From Saprospiraceae bacterium (GTDB taxonomy: Bacteria > Bacteroidota > Bacteroidia > Chitinophagales > Saprospiraceae), in NCBI GenBank assembly GCA_020631355.1, contig JAHDHL010000020.1, positions 41,196 to 102,021 of the forward strand: a stretch of DNA of 60,826 bases, in the 5' to 3' direction. Positions 27,705 to 36,711 of the stretch are shown piece after piece. The position numbers were made by a program, and so were the translations under genes. Within the stretch, counting starts at the first letter, position 1; each line of letters opens with the position of its first letter. The notes under the pieces were generated by a model. The model saw nothing but the letters and a program-made list of their open reading frames with translations. It was not told where the DNA came from and did no database searches.

Positions 27705-28376
27705 TTGGAAAAGTTGAGATACATTATCATACCTGTCCTGTTACTATTCTTGGGTTCGAATATGTTTGCGCAGGAAGTGTCAGTCGAGGAAGCAGATTCC
27801 ACGGACTTGATTCAGTTTTCAGGACTTGTACTTGATGGTACGGGAGACGAGTTGGAGCCGATTCCATTTGTTACTGTTTCGATAGAAGGAGAAAGTCGTG
27901 GAGTATATACGGATTGGAAAGGTTTCTTTTCCTTGGTTGTTGAAAAGGGAGAGGAGGTCGTTTTTTCGGCTGTTGGTTATAAGACCTCGACATTCATAAT
28001 CCCTGATACCCTTACGGACAGTAGGTACTCCCTGGTGCAGTTGTTGACCACGGATACGATTAATCTACCTGAAACAGTCGTTTTCCCTTGGCCGAGCCGA
28101 GAACATTTCAAATTGGAATTCCTAGCAATGGAAGTGGATAATGATTTGGCTTCAAAAGCAGAGGAAAATCTTGCTGAGCGTGCATTGGCTTCCATGGTAA
28201 ATAAGGTGAACATGGATGGTAATGAGAATAGTGATTACTATCTTCGCCAACAGGCAAAGTCGTATTATAGTTATGGGCAAACAGCCCCGATGAATATATT
28301 CAATCCTCTTGCGTGGCGGGATTTCTTCAAAGCATGGAAGAATGGTGATTTCAAGAAGAAAAGAAAGAATAGATAA
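27705..28376 (+). CDS. Exported CarboxypepD_reg-like domain protein
   Basis: A 223-residue protein with a signal peptide (about 1-22, ending 'NMFAQ'). Residues 38-115 form a carboxypeptidase regulatory-like beta sandwich ('FSGLVLDGTG', 'PFVTVSIEGESRGVYTDWKGFFSLVV', 'VVFSAVGYKTS'), followed by a helical basic tail. This domain precedes many outer-membrane receptors and also occurs in small periplasmic proteins like this one. The start appears to be TTG at 27705; no in-frame ATG lies before the signal sequence. A terminator follows at 28403. Confidence 0.8.
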   Translation: MEKLRYIIIPVLLLFLGSNMFAQEVSVEEADSTDLIQFSGLVLDGTGDELEPIPFVTVSIEGESRGVYTDWKGFFSLVVEKGEEVVFSAVGYKTSTFIIPDTLTDSRYSLVQLLTTDTINLPETVVFPWPSREHFKLEFLAMEVDNDLASKAEENLAERALASMVNKVNMDGNENSDYYLRQQAKSYYSYGQTAPMNIFNPLAWRDFFKAWKNGDFKKKRKNR

Positions 28377-28402
28377 TTGTAAACAGGAATCATTCTTGTA
28401 GG

Positions 28403-28437
28403 AAAAGGGTTGACGTTCTAAATACGTCAACCCTTTT
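28403..28437 (+). terminator. Intrinsic terminator
   Basis: A 13-bp perfect stem (28403-28415 with 28425-28437), 9-nt loop and T tail, after the CarboxypepD_reg-like gene. Confidence 0.85.
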
Positions 28438-28587
28438 TTGATTCCAATAGGATAGAAAACAATACATTCTATATTTTACCCTGAAAAACCTCATATTTGC
28501 GGACAGTAATAACCGCTGCTCTCGTATTGCAGTGGTATTTGATAACAAGGGCAAGGCATAAACTACAAATTGCCCTCAAAATGAGTA

Positions 28588-30510
28588 ATGATGATCAACA
28601 TTACCCTACCTGACGGTTCAGTGAGACAATATGAACCAGGTGTATCTTCTCTTGATATTGCCAAATCCATTAGTGAGGGATTAGCGAGGAATGTAATCGC
28701 AGCCAAGGTGAATGATGTCGTATGGGATGCGACCCGTTCTATTAATGAGGACGCAAGTGTCCAGCTTCTTACATGGAGGGATAAGGATGGTAAGTCAACA
28801 TTCTGGCATTCTTCCGCACACTTGATGGCGGAGGCATTAGAAGCATTGTATCCAGGAGTGAAATTCGCTTATGGACCTGCTACCGAGAATGGATTCTTCT
28901 ATGACATAGATTTGGGCGACAGGACGTTGTCCTCTGATGAATTCCCAAAGATTGAGAAGAAGATATTGGAGCTGGCCCGCAATAAGAGTGATTACATCAG
29001 GAAAGAAGTTTCCAAGTCAGATGCGATTAAGTACTTTACAGAAAAAGGGGATGAGTACAAGTTGGAAACCATTGAGGATTTGAATGATGGCGAAATCACT
29101 TTCTATACACAAGGTAATTTTACTGATTTGTGTAGGGGGCCCCACATTCCGAATACCGGAGTTATCAAGGCAGTCAAATTAATGAATGTCGCAGGGGCTT
29201 ACTGGAAAGGCGATGAGAATCGTCAGCAATTGACGAGGGTGTATGGTGTAACATTCCCCAAGCAAAAAGAACTCAAGGAGTATCTTGAATTATTGGAAGA
29301 AGCAAAGAAAAGGGACCACAGGAAGTTGGGTAAGGAACTGGAATTATTCATGTTTTCAGAAAAGGTAGGTTCCGGACTTCCGATTTGGTTACCCAAAGGA
29401 ACGGCATTAAGGTCGAGATTGGAGAATTTCTTGAAAGACGAGCAGGTAAAGAGAGGTTATAAGCCCGTTATTACTCCACATATTGGTAAGAAAGAACTAT
29501 ATGAGACTTCTGGTCACTGGCATAAGTATGGTGAGGATAGTTTCCAACCCATCAATACGCCAAGGGAGGGTGAATTATTCTTGTTGAAACCAATGAACTG
29601 TCCACACCATTGTGAAATATATGGACACAAACCAAGGTCATACAAGGAATTGCCTCTTAGAATTGCGGAGTTCGGAACGGTTTATCGTTACGAACAAACG
29701 GGTGAGTTGCATGGGTTGACCAGAGTACGTGGATTTACTCAGGATGATGCCCACTTGTTCTGTATGCCAGACCAACTCAAGGAAGAATTCCTAGGGGTAT
29801 TGGACCTGACGACATTCGTACTTGAAAAGTTAGGTTTTACGGAGTATACCGCTCAAATTTCTCTTAGGGACCCAGAGAATAAGGAAAAATATATCGGTTC
29901 CGATGAAATTTGGGAGCAAGCTGAAAGTGCAATCATCGAAGCAACCAAGGAAGCCGGCCTTGAGACTACAACGGAATTGGGAGAGGCCGCATTCTATGGT
30001 CCTAAATTGGATTTCATGATTAAGGATGCATTGGGACGTTCTTGGCAATTGGGAACCATTCAGGTAGACTACAATCTACCGGAACGATTCGAATTGGAAT
30101 ATATAGGTAAGGATAATATGCCACATCGTCCGGTTATGATTCACCGTGCACCATTTGGCTCTATGGAACGTTTCATTGGGGTATTGACGGAGCATTGTGG
30201 TGGTAAGTTCCCATTATGGTTGCAACCAGAACAATTTGCTATCCTACCCATTAGCGAAAAATTCAATGATTATGCCCAGAATCTTCTGAATGAATTGGCC
30301 GCTAAGGATATCCGTGGATTCGTGGATGAAAGAAATGAGAAAATCGGTAGGAAAATTAGGGATGCGGAAGTAAAGAAAGTACCCCTGATGCTGATTGTGG
30401 GAGAAAAGGAAGCCCAAGAGGATAAGGTAGCAGTGAGAAAGCAAGGAGAAGGTGATGTTGGAGTAATGAGTATCGACGAGTTCGAGACGTACTTCAAATC
30501 ATTGTTATAG
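28588..30510 (+). CDS. thrS: Threonyl-tRNA synthetase
   Basis: A 640-residue enzyme of full length: TGS domain (1-60), editing domain with '[11 protein letters not shown]' (about 72-82) and '[11 protein letters not shown]', the class II core with zinc-site residues including '[11 protein letters not shown]', motif 2 '[10 protein letters not shown]', motif 3 '[15 protein letters not shown]', and the C-terminal anticodon-binding domain (about 540-640). It charges tRNA-Thr and edits Ser-tRNA-Thr. Two adjacent ATGs (28588, 28591) can serve as start. infC, rpmI and rplT, which often follow thrS, are absent; a terminator comes instead. Confidence 0.98.
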   Translation: MMINITLPDGSVRQYEPGVSSLDIAKSISEGLARNVIAAKVNDVVWDATRSINEDASVQLLTWRDKDGKSTFWHSSAHLMAEALEALYPGVKFAYGPATENGFFYDIDLGDRTLSSDEFPKIEKKILELARNKSDYIRKEVSKSDAIKYFTEKGDEYKLETIEDLNDGEITFYTQGNFTDLCRGPHIPNTGVIKAVKLMNVAGAYWKGDENRQQLTRVYGVTFPKQKELKEYLELLEEAKKRDHRKLGKELELFMFSEKVGSGLPIWLPKGTALRSRLENFLKDEQVKRGYKPVITPHIGKKELYETSGHWHKYGEDSFQPINTPREGELFLLKPMNCPHHCEIYGHKPRSYKELPLRIAEFGTVYRYEQTGELHGLTRVRGFTQDDAHLFCMPDQLKEEFLGVLDLTTFVLEKLGFTEYTAQISLRDPENKEKYIGSDEIWEQAESAIIEATKEAGLETTTELGEAAFYGPKLDFMIKDALGRSWQLGTIQVDYNLPERFELEYIGKDNMPHRPVMIHRAPFGSMERFIGVLTEHCGGKFPLWLQPEQFAILPISEKFNDYAQNLLNELAAKDIRGFVDERNEKIGRKIRDAEVKKVPLMLIVGEKEAQEDKVAVRKQGEGDVGVMSIDEFETYFKSLL

Positions 30511-30535
30511 TAGCATACGATATATATTGTAATGA

Positions 30536-30569
30536 AAACGGGTTGTCTCTTTCAAGAGACAACCCGTTT
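30536..30569. terminator. Terminator between thrS and the YceI-like genes
   Basis: A 15-bp perfect stem (30536-30550 with 30555-30569) with a 4-nt loop, between convergent genes. It has a short T tail only. Confidence 0.8.
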
Positions 30570-30588
30570 CGTTTCATATTTCCGATGC

Positions 30589-31173
30589 TTACATCGGAGC
30601 AGTGAATTCGAATTCGATGGGAACCTTATTCTTTACTTTCTCGCTTTCCATATCGCCTACCTTGTAGTCCTTTCTGAAAAGGCTTGTAGCACCTTTGATG
30701 ATGGTTGGCTTTGACTCCAATACCTCGAAATCAATCGCAACATTCTCATTGAGCATTCCCTTGATGGATACAGTGGCATTAGCGGACCATGTGTCCTTAC
30801 CTCTGGGTTGTTGGGCTCCTTTGATTTTAATGATAGCAGAAGGAAAACCAACGGCATCCAAATAATCATCAGCTCTCAGGTGGTTTTCCAAACCATCTGG
30901 ATTTACATTCACAGAAGCAATATCCACTTCAATTTCTGCTTCAATCTTAGAATAATCACCACCTGGTACATTATACTTGTTGATTTTCCACTTATCGAAT
31001 GTCCCCTTGAAATCCTTATTCATCATTCCACCTGAACCCGTGAAATATATCTTTCCCGGAGGATTGTCGAATGAGGCATCAGGTGTTGTTCCTGTATTTC
31101 CACTAGAACTTACAACAGGTTTACAAGCAAGAATGCTGAAAGGAATCAATAATAGAAACAAGTATTTTTTCAT
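30589..31173 (-). CDS. YceI-like lipoprotein (copy 1)
   Basis: A 194-residue lipoprotein with lipobox 'ILAC' (Cys17). The mature part follows the YceI lipocalin-like pattern: 'GTFDKWKIN', 'GGDYSKIEAEIEVDIASVN', 'GLENHLRADDYLDA' and a closing beta strand 'PIEFEFTAPM'. YceI proteins bind polyisoprenoids or amphiphiles in a barrel. It is the downstream partner of a paralog (31227-31793) that shares short blocks such as 'GGDYSKIEAEI' and 'GLENHLR', so the two arose by tandem duplication. Start at 31173 is set by the signal peptide. Confidence 0.85.
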   Translation of the reverse strand: MKKYLFLLLIPFSILACKPVVSSSGNTGTTPDASFDNPPGKIYFTGSGGMMNKDFKGTFDKWKINKYNVPGGDYSKIEAEIEVDIASVNVNPDGLENHLRADDYLDAVGFPSAIIKIKGAQQPRGKDTWSANATVSIKGMLNENVAIDFEVLESKPTIIKGATSLFRKDYKVGDMESEKVKNKVPIEFEFTAPM

Positions 31174-31226
31174 CACTTCTTTTTTATATGAATAATGGCA
31201 AATATACATCTGAAAACCAAAATGGT

Positions 31227-31793
31227 TTACTTGGGCGCATTGAACTCGAAAGAAATACCCACGTCATTCCTTACACCCTCGTCATCACCCACATTGTAAT
31301 CCTGACGCAATAGGTTTCCGCTGCCCTTGATGATATCCGGATTTCCTTTCGTTACACTAAACTTAAGTGGTACAGTCCGTGTGGAACCTTTTATGGATAC
31401 GGTAGCTTCTGTGTTGTATTCGTCCTTATCCTCATTATAGTTCGCACCCTTTATGGATATCAATCCTACAGGATGTTTCTTTGCTCCGAGATAATCGTTT
31501 TGCCTCAGATGGTTTTCCAGACCTTTGTCATCATGATTGACCGAACTGATATTAACTGCAATTTCTGCTTCTATCTTTGAGTAATCCCCTCCTTTCGCAT
31601 CAAAGGATGTGATGGTCCATTGGTCAAAGGTTCCATTAGCATCCCATCCTGCATTAGCAGACCAATTAAGGGTACCTGGAGGTGTACTCCCAAAATCAAT
31701 ATCTAATGATGGGGCTGAATTGTTTGTGTTGGCTGTTGGCTTACATGCAAGAACGAACGATAAGGCAACAATGATAATACTATACTTTTTCAT
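31227..31793 (-). CDS. YceI-like lipoprotein (copy 2)
   Basis: A 188-residue lipoprotein with lipobox 'VLAC' (Cys17) and the same YceI-like domain as its downstream neighbour 53 bp away ('GTFDQWTIT', 'GGDYSKIEAEIAVNISSVN', 'GLENHLRQNDYLGA', 'ISFEFNAPK'). Sequence between the shared blocks has diverged well, so the duplication is not recent. It is likely the first gene of a two-gene operon. Ligand binding is inferred from the family. Confidence 0.85.
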   Translation of the reverse strand: MKKYSIIIVALSFVLACKPTANTNNSAPSLDIDFGSTPPGTLNWSANAGWDANGTFDQWTITSFDAKGGDYSKIEAEIAVNISSVNHDDKGLENHLRQNDYLGAKKHPVGLISIKGANYNEDKDEYNTEATVSIKGSTRTVPLKFSVTKGNPDIIKGSGNLLRQDYNVGDDEGVRNDVGISFEFNAPK

Positions 31794-31919
31794 GAATGGT
31801 TAATTAAAAAATGAATCAATACATGCATGGTGGTGTGATTGAGACAAAATTAACCCCCAAGGCAGAACTAAGTTTAGGGAAATGATTCTCGATAAGTTTG
31901 AAATAAAGAATTCATACTT

Positions 31920-32330
31920 CTATTCCAGATAAAGCTTCTTTATTTTCATCATCGGACCCGGACACAACTGCCTGTGGCAATTCATACAACTGGTAACCAT
32001 AATCTCATAGGATGTTTGTATATGAGCAGCATCTGCATTTTTTAAAGCATCTATTGCAGCAAGATAGGATTCCGCAAATAGTTTGAATGCTTCTGATTCC
32101 GCAACAGATGGATCTGTGGAGTGGGAATGGAGCAAGGCTTCTGCCTGGTCTAGGATTTGTGGTTTTTCACCCTTTAGAATCTGGGCTTTGATTTGTTCTG
32201 ATTCGTCATACATCTGCCGCATAAGTAGTGTCAGTTCGCTGTCCTTAGGGACGGATTGGTTTTTTACATCATTACATGAAAGTATGTAGAATAGGATAGT
32301 GATGCAGATGAATGCGATTCGTTTGTTCAT
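31920..32330 (-). CDS. Small single-heme c-type cytochrome lipoprotein
   Basis: A 136-residue protein with signal peptide and lipobox 'ILSC', a helical middle region, and one heme-binding CMNCH motif near the C-terminus (115-119) followed by 'GPMMKIKK', whose Met may be the second heme ligand. Start at 32330 is chosen because it opens the signal peptide. The gene is divergent from the PI-PLC-like lipoprotein with 73 bp between starts. It may receive electrons in the periplasm or at the outer membrane; the partner is unknown. Confidence 0.82.
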   Translation of the reverse strand: MNKRIAFICITILFYILSCNDVKNQSVPKDSELTLLMRQMYDESEQIKAQILKGEKPQILDQAEALLHSHSTDPSVAESEAFKLFAESYLAAIDALKNADAAHIQTSYEIMVTSCMNCHRQLCPGPMMKIKKLYLE

Positions 32331-32403
32331 GTTTTTAAATCTGGTTGACATAAAATTAGAGGATAAACTTGTACTTTCAAGAGGATTACAAAAATCTCGA
32401 TTC

Positions 32404-33546
32404 ATGTCTAGGATTTCAATATTACTTTTATCTGTTTTGTTTCTCGTTTCCTCTTGTAAAAAAGATAAGGATGGTGCCTGTGCGGCAGACCTGCAACCCG
32501 TTAACCAACTCCAATACATAGGTAGCCATAATTCGTATCGGATAAAGACTTATCAACCTATTTTTGACTTGGTTATTACCTTGTCGAATACAGGAGTGAT
32601 TCCTGCGGATTTGGATCCTAATGAATGGGATTACGACCATGTTGGTTTGATTGAGCAGATAGAGGCATATAATGTCAGGAGTTTTGAAATCGATATTTAT
32701 CATGATCCCGAGGGTGGAAGATTCTATAACAGACAAGGAAATGTGTTTGTTGGCGAATCTGCTGAATCGGGTATACCTGAACTCCTTGAACCCGGATACA
32801 AGGTCATCCATATACCTGATTTGGATTATAATACCCATCATTATACTTTCAAGGATGCAATGCGAACACTTAGGGATTGGTCAGCCCAGAATCCGAATCA
32901 TGAACCCATCTTTGTCATGTTGGAACTTAAGGACCAAGCAGGTGGGGATTTGGCACCAGGATTGGGTTTCGTGACCGCACTACCTTATGATGCTCAGGCA
33001 ATGCAGGATTTGGAGAATGAGGTAAGGGAAGTCTATGGGAATGATTTGGATGGCGTTTATACTCCCGATATGTTGAGAGGTGATTATGCCACGGTCAAAG
33101 AGGCTGCACTGAATGGGAGTTGGCCAAAATTAGCTGAAGCCAGAGGGCATGTATTTTATATCTTGGATGTGAATGATGAGGGAGAATCCCATTATCTGGC
33201 AGCTCACCCGAACTTGGAGGGGGCCTCCATGTTTGTGTTTTCGAATGAGGGGAATCCTGAAACGGCATTCATAAAAAGGGATGATCCCAATGCAAGTGAT
33301 ATCAGAACCTTGGTTGAAAGCGGGTATTTTGTAAGGACAAGAGCTGATGCAGGGACTACTGAAGCCCGAACAGGAGACACATCCAGAAGGGATGCTGCTT
33401 TTGCTAGTGGAGCCCAGATGATTTCTACGGATTATTACCGTGCGGACCCCAGACACCCGAATAGTGAGGAATGGACGGATTATGAAGTTCAATTCGAATC
33501 AAGAAAGGCTTATCAATTGAATACAGTGAATAATGATTGTGAGTAA
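32404..33546 (+). CDS. PI-PLC-C1-like lipoprotein (Ca2+-dependent phosphodiesterase family)
   Basis: A 380-residue lipoprotein with lipobox 'VSSC'. The mature part matches the Ca2+-dependent phosphatidylinositol phospholipase C1 family known from Streptomyces: 'IGSHNSYR' with the first catalytic His, 'SFEIDIYHD' with metal-binding Glu/Asp, 'VIHIPDLDYNTHH' with the second His, 'FVMLELKDQ' and C-terminal 'AQMISTDYY'. It should cleave a glycerophospho- or inositol-lipid phosphodiester outside the cytoplasm. The true bacterial substrate is unknown. Start at 32404 is set by the signal peptide. Confidence 0.87.
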   Translation: MSRISILLLSVLFLVSSCKKDKDGACAADLQPVNQLQYIGSHNSYRIKTYQPIFDLVITLSNTGVIPADLDPNEWDYDHVGLIEQIEAYNVRSFEIDIYHDPEGGRFYNRQGNVFVGESAESGIPELLEPGYKVIHIPDLDYNTHHYTFKDAMRTLRDWSAQNPNHEPIFVMLELKDQAGGDLAPGLGFVTALPYDAQAMQDLENEVREVYGNDLDGVYTPDMLRGDYATVKEAALNGSWPKLAEARGHVFYILDVNDEGESHYLAAHPNLEGASMFVFSNEGNPETAFIKRDDPNASDIRTLVESGYFVRTRADAGTTEARTGDTSRRDAAFASGAQMISTDYYRADPRHPNSEEWTDYEVQFESRKAYQLNTVNNDCE

Positions 33547-33550
33547 TAGT

Positions 33551-34084
33551 ATGAGATTGTTGATATGTTGTTTGTTCTTCCCCCTATGTATCCAAGCTCA
33601 GGATATCGAAATCAATGGCTTTCATGATTTGAGAATAGGAACACCTTTTAGCAAGGTGAAAAAATTATTGGGAAAGAAAAAAATGGAATCCTATTTCATC
33701 CGAGAGGATGATTACTATGAACCAGATCCAGAGGAGGAATGCTATTTATGCGCCTATCAGGTGAAACTCAAGAAGAAATATAAGTCCATATCAGGTATTC
33801 CCATTCATTCCATAGAAGTACAGTTTGATGAAGAACAAAAAATTTCGAATGTTCTCATTATGATAGATAAGTCCAAAGAGGATGTCATATGGGAATTATA
33901 CGGTAAGTTTTTGGAAGCATTAGGAGAAACATTCTGCGCATCAGGTGTTGATGGTGCTCCCACTTATTTCTGTGGATGGGATAATGAGGATGACCGAACA
34001 GAAGTCAAGATTTACGATTGGAATGGAATAGGAGAGAGTGACTTTGACGAATTCCTTTGGGTGGAATATGAAAGGCTAAGGTAG
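33551..34084 (+). CDS. Small secreted acidic protein, unknown function
   Basis: A 177-residue protein with a signal peptide (1-17, ending 'CIQAQ') and an acidic, beta-rich mature part. 'GFHDLRIGTPFSKVKKLLG' near the N-terminus resembles the short repeat-like motif of small periplasmic lipoprotein domains (SmpA/BamE-type 'G.s...v...lG'), but the rest does not match. Four cysteines lie in 'EECYLCAYQ', 'ETFCASG' and 'YFCGW'. Alternative starts at 33533 and 33539 overlap the preceding gene. It is probably cotranscribed with the PI-PLC-like gene. Confidence 0.7.
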   Translation: MRLLICCLFFPLCIQAQDIEINGFHDLRIGTPFSKVKKLLGKKKMESYFIREDDYYEPDPEEECYLCAYQVKLKKKYKSISGIPIHSIEVQFDEEQKISNVLIMIDKSKEDVIWELYGKFLEALGETFCASGVDGAPTYFCGWDNEDDRTEVKIYDWNGIGESDFDEFLWVEYERLR

Positions 34085-34186
34085 CCTACTATCTGAATCG
34101 GACAATACAGCATCTTACGATTGTATAAAACTGGACGAATCCGCTTTTTCATATTTATTCCTCATTTATTCAATATGACTTATCCG

Positions 34187-34342
34187 TACATTTGCGTTTC
34201 ATTACCAACCAACCTTACTTTCTTATAGAACAAAAAGTCATGGAGGAGTCCCTCATATCAGATAGGGACACGCTGTATGATAGGCTCACCTGATTACATA
34301 GCCTTACCTTTGTGACGAATCGAAGAATTTGAGATACAAACT
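34187..34342 (+). promoter_or_regulatory. Structured leader of the hydratase/cyclase-prenyl synthase gene
   Basis: Upstream of the fusion gene there are two -7-type boxes, TACATTTG (34187-34194) and TACCTTTG (34305-34312), without convincing -33 partners. If the first is used, a leader of about 145 nt results. It carries hairpins 34248-34269 (GTCCCT/AGGGAC) and 34283-34304 (AGGCT/AGCCT) and a 17-codon reading frame from ATG 34240 to TGA 34293. This arrangement could allow translational or attenuation control; no known riboswitch is recognised. Confidence 0.3.
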
Positions 34343-36622
34343 ATGTCCATGTTAACAGAAGCAAAACTCCAGAAAAACGACTCATTCACCCCTCCTAAGG
34401 ATTGGCCCAAGGATGGTCCGATTGATCTAAGTATCCATGATTTGCCACATGCATCCTCATCCACGGAATGGTGGTATATGCATAGCCATATCACAGCTAA
34501 GGGAGGGAAGCATTTCAGTATGTTCGCATCTTTCTTCAGGAAGTTGATTTCTTATGACAAGAAAGAAAATAAACCAGTTTATGCCTATTCAATCACATGG
34601 GCCATTTCTGATTTGGATGAAAAGGAATACCATACTGTTTCCTTGGTGGATAAGGCCGCGCCTGAAATAGGGCTGAAGCGACTCAAAAAAGGCGAACTGA
34701 CCAAGGACCCATATATCAGAAAGGCAGCCATCGAAATGCTAAAAAAGGGAGTTGTTCCTTATCCTGATGAGCTATTCAAGGAAGATCCTATCTGTTCATT
34801 GGACCGTTTGTATCTGAAATATGATTCTAACTCATTCGAGAAATTGGATGATAATACATATTATCTCAAATTGGATCATGATGATGAAACCAAGGCAGGG
34901 GCGGACTTGAGATTCATTCCTAAAAAACCACCGACAAGACATGGTGATAATGGAGTGGTAAGAGGTGTTTCTGCTGAGGATATGTTCTATTATTTCATTC
35001 CTAAGTGTGAAGTGGAGGGACAAATCAGAATCGGTGATGAGGTATACGAGATCGAATCCGCTACAGGATGGTATGACCACGAATTTGGTAGACATACGGA
35101 TGAGGAAAAGCAGACGGATATCAAAAAGGATGTCGCGTGGAATTGGATTGCATTCCAAATGGATAATGGCTGCGAATTAACTGCCTATGACCTCATAGAT
35201 AATAATACAGGTGAAGATTGTGGTTCCTTTGCCATTCTTATAGATGAACAAGGGAATAGACATCACTCCGAGCATTTCAAGTTGCAACCTGTTGGAGATT
35301 ATTTTACAAGTACCAGAACGTTCAATGATTATCCTTTGGAATGGACCCTTGATATTCCTGATTTCGGTTTGAAACTGGAGGCCAAGGCAGCTTTCGCCCA
35401 ACAGGAATTTGCTACCGTTATTTCAAAACCCGCTTTTTGGGAGGGAAGAATGGAAATCCAGGGAACCATGAACGGTCAAGCTGTCGCTGGCCCGGGGTAT
35501 ATTGAAAGGAGTGGGTTTTATAAGACTGAGACCCTCAAGGATTTCTTCAAGGTTGTGAGTCGGGAAACCCTCAAGTCCATTGCCAAGATTATTCCTACCC
35601 AAATGAAACAGGATAAGTTCGAGGAATTGGTTTCAGCGAGAGGAAATACGGGCTACACCAAGGGCTTGGATAAGAAGCAATATGTGGATCATATGATTCG
35701 CCCGATTAGGGAAATAACGGATAGGGGAGGTAAATCATGGCGTTCGTATGCTACGGTTGCGTGTTGTGATATCGTTGGGGGTAACTCCCAAAAGGCAAAG
35801 GATTGGTTGGCTCTGCCGGAAATGATGCATGTAGGATCCCTCATCGTGGATGATGTGGAAGATAAGTCCGATGTAAGGAGGGGAGGCCCTGCTTGCCATC
35901 ATATCTATGGTGAACCCATTGCCATTAATGCCGGTTCTGCATGCTACTTCCTTGGACAGATTTGTATCAATGAAGCGGATATTACGGATGCGAAGAAACT
36001 GAAGGTATACAATCTGTATTTCGAAGCATTGCGTGCTGCACATACCGGACAGGCTTTGGATATCGCTGGCTTGGATTATATGATGGATGATGTAATGGAA
36101 GAAGATAGTAAGGCGAAGTTGTTGGTGAAGCGAGTACTGGGTACCCATAGACTGAAATCCGCAGCTCCGGCAAGTTATCTTGCTCGTATCGGAGCATTGT
36201 TGGGAGATGGTAATGAGGAACAAGTCAATGGCTTGGCTGATTACTTCGAGGCACTTGGGATTGCATTCCAAATCATTGATGATACCTTGAATCTGAAAGG
36301 ATTCGATGATGACTTGAAAACAAAGGCCGAAGACATTACAGCAGGTAAGATTACCTATCCGATAGCAAAGGGAATGGCAGCATTATCCAAGGAGGATAGA
36401 GCCCGATTATGGGAAATCGTACAAATGAAAACAGATGATTTGGCATTACTTACCGAAGCTATGGCCTTACTGAAAAGGGAGCAGGTTATTGAGAATTGTG
36501 AGAAAGAAGCTAAGAGAATCATGGATAGGGCCTGGAAGAAATTGGACCCCTTGGTTAGGGACTCAATGGTTAAGCTCAATCTGCGTGCATTCAGTTGGTA
36601 TGTATTGGAACGAACATATTAA
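34343..36622 (+). CDS. CrtC/AttH-like domain fused to geranylgeranyl-type prenyl diphosphate synthase
   Basis: A 759-residue two-domain enzyme. Residues ~25-390 match the lipocalin-fold CrtC/AttH family (carotenoid hydratases and related cyclases): 'SSTEWWYMHSHI' near 42, 'TGWYDHEFGRH' near 241 and 'GPGYIERSGF' near 382. Residues ~430-759 are a trans-prenyl diphosphate synthase: 'GGKSWR', first Asp motif DDVED (503-507) followed by 'RRGGPACHHIYG', 'AAHTGQALDI', and second motif DDTLN (646-650) with 'GKITYPIA'. The context 'GSLIVDDVEDKSDVRRG' resembles eukaryotic type III GGPP synthases. The synthase half should make a C20 or longer diphosphate. The first half may hydrate or cyclise that product or its derivative (inference). 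It is monocistronic with a terminator. Confidence 0.9.
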   Translation: MSMLTEAKLQKNDSFTPPKDWPKDGPIDLSIHDLPHASSSTEWWYMHSHITAKGGKHFSMFASFFRKLISYDKKENKPVYAYSITWAISDLDEKEYHTVSLVDKAAPEIGLKRLKKGELTKDPYIRKAAIEMLKKGVVPYPDELFKEDPICSLDRLYLKYDSNSFEKLDDNTYYLKLDHDDETKAGADLRFIPKKPPTRHGDNGVVRGVSAEDMFYYFIPKCEVEGQIRIGDEVYEIESATGWYDHEFGRHTDEEKQTDIKKDVAWNWIAFQMDNGCELTAYDLIDNNTGEDCGSFAILIDEQGNRHHSEHFKLQPVGDYFTSTRTFNDYPLEWTLDIPDFGLKLEAKAAFAQQEFATVISKPAFWEGRMEIQGTMNGQAVAGPGYIERSGFYKTETLKDFFKVVSRETLKSIAKIIPTQMKQDKFEELVSARGNTGYTKGLDKKQYVDHMIRPIREITDRGGKSWRSYATVACCDIVGGNSQKAKDWLALPEMMHVGSLIVDDVEDKSDVRRGGPACHHIYGEPIAINAGSACYFLGQICINEADITDAKKLKVYNLYFEALRAAHTGQALDIAGLDYMMDDVMEEDSKAKLLVKRVLGTHRLKSAAPASYLARIGALLGDGNEEQVNGLADYFEALGIAFQIIDDTLNLKGFDDDLKTKAEDITAGKITYPIAKGMAALSKEDRARLWEIVQMKTDDLALLTEAMALLKREQVIENCEKEAKRIMDRAWKKLDPLVRDSMVKLNLRAFSWYVLERTY

Positions 36623-36648
36623 GCATACATTCGGAAAGATATAAAAGC

Positions 36649-36676
36649 AAAAAGCACAGCCAAGGCTGTGCTTTTT
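36649..36676 (+). terminator. Intrinsic terminator of the fusion gene
   Basis: A 12-bp perfect stem (36649-36660 with 36665-36676) with a 4-nt loop and T tail, 27 bp after the stop codon. Confidence 0.85.
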
Positions 36677-36711
36677 TATTTCGTTGAATGAGGTAATTGT
36701 TACTTCCAGGG

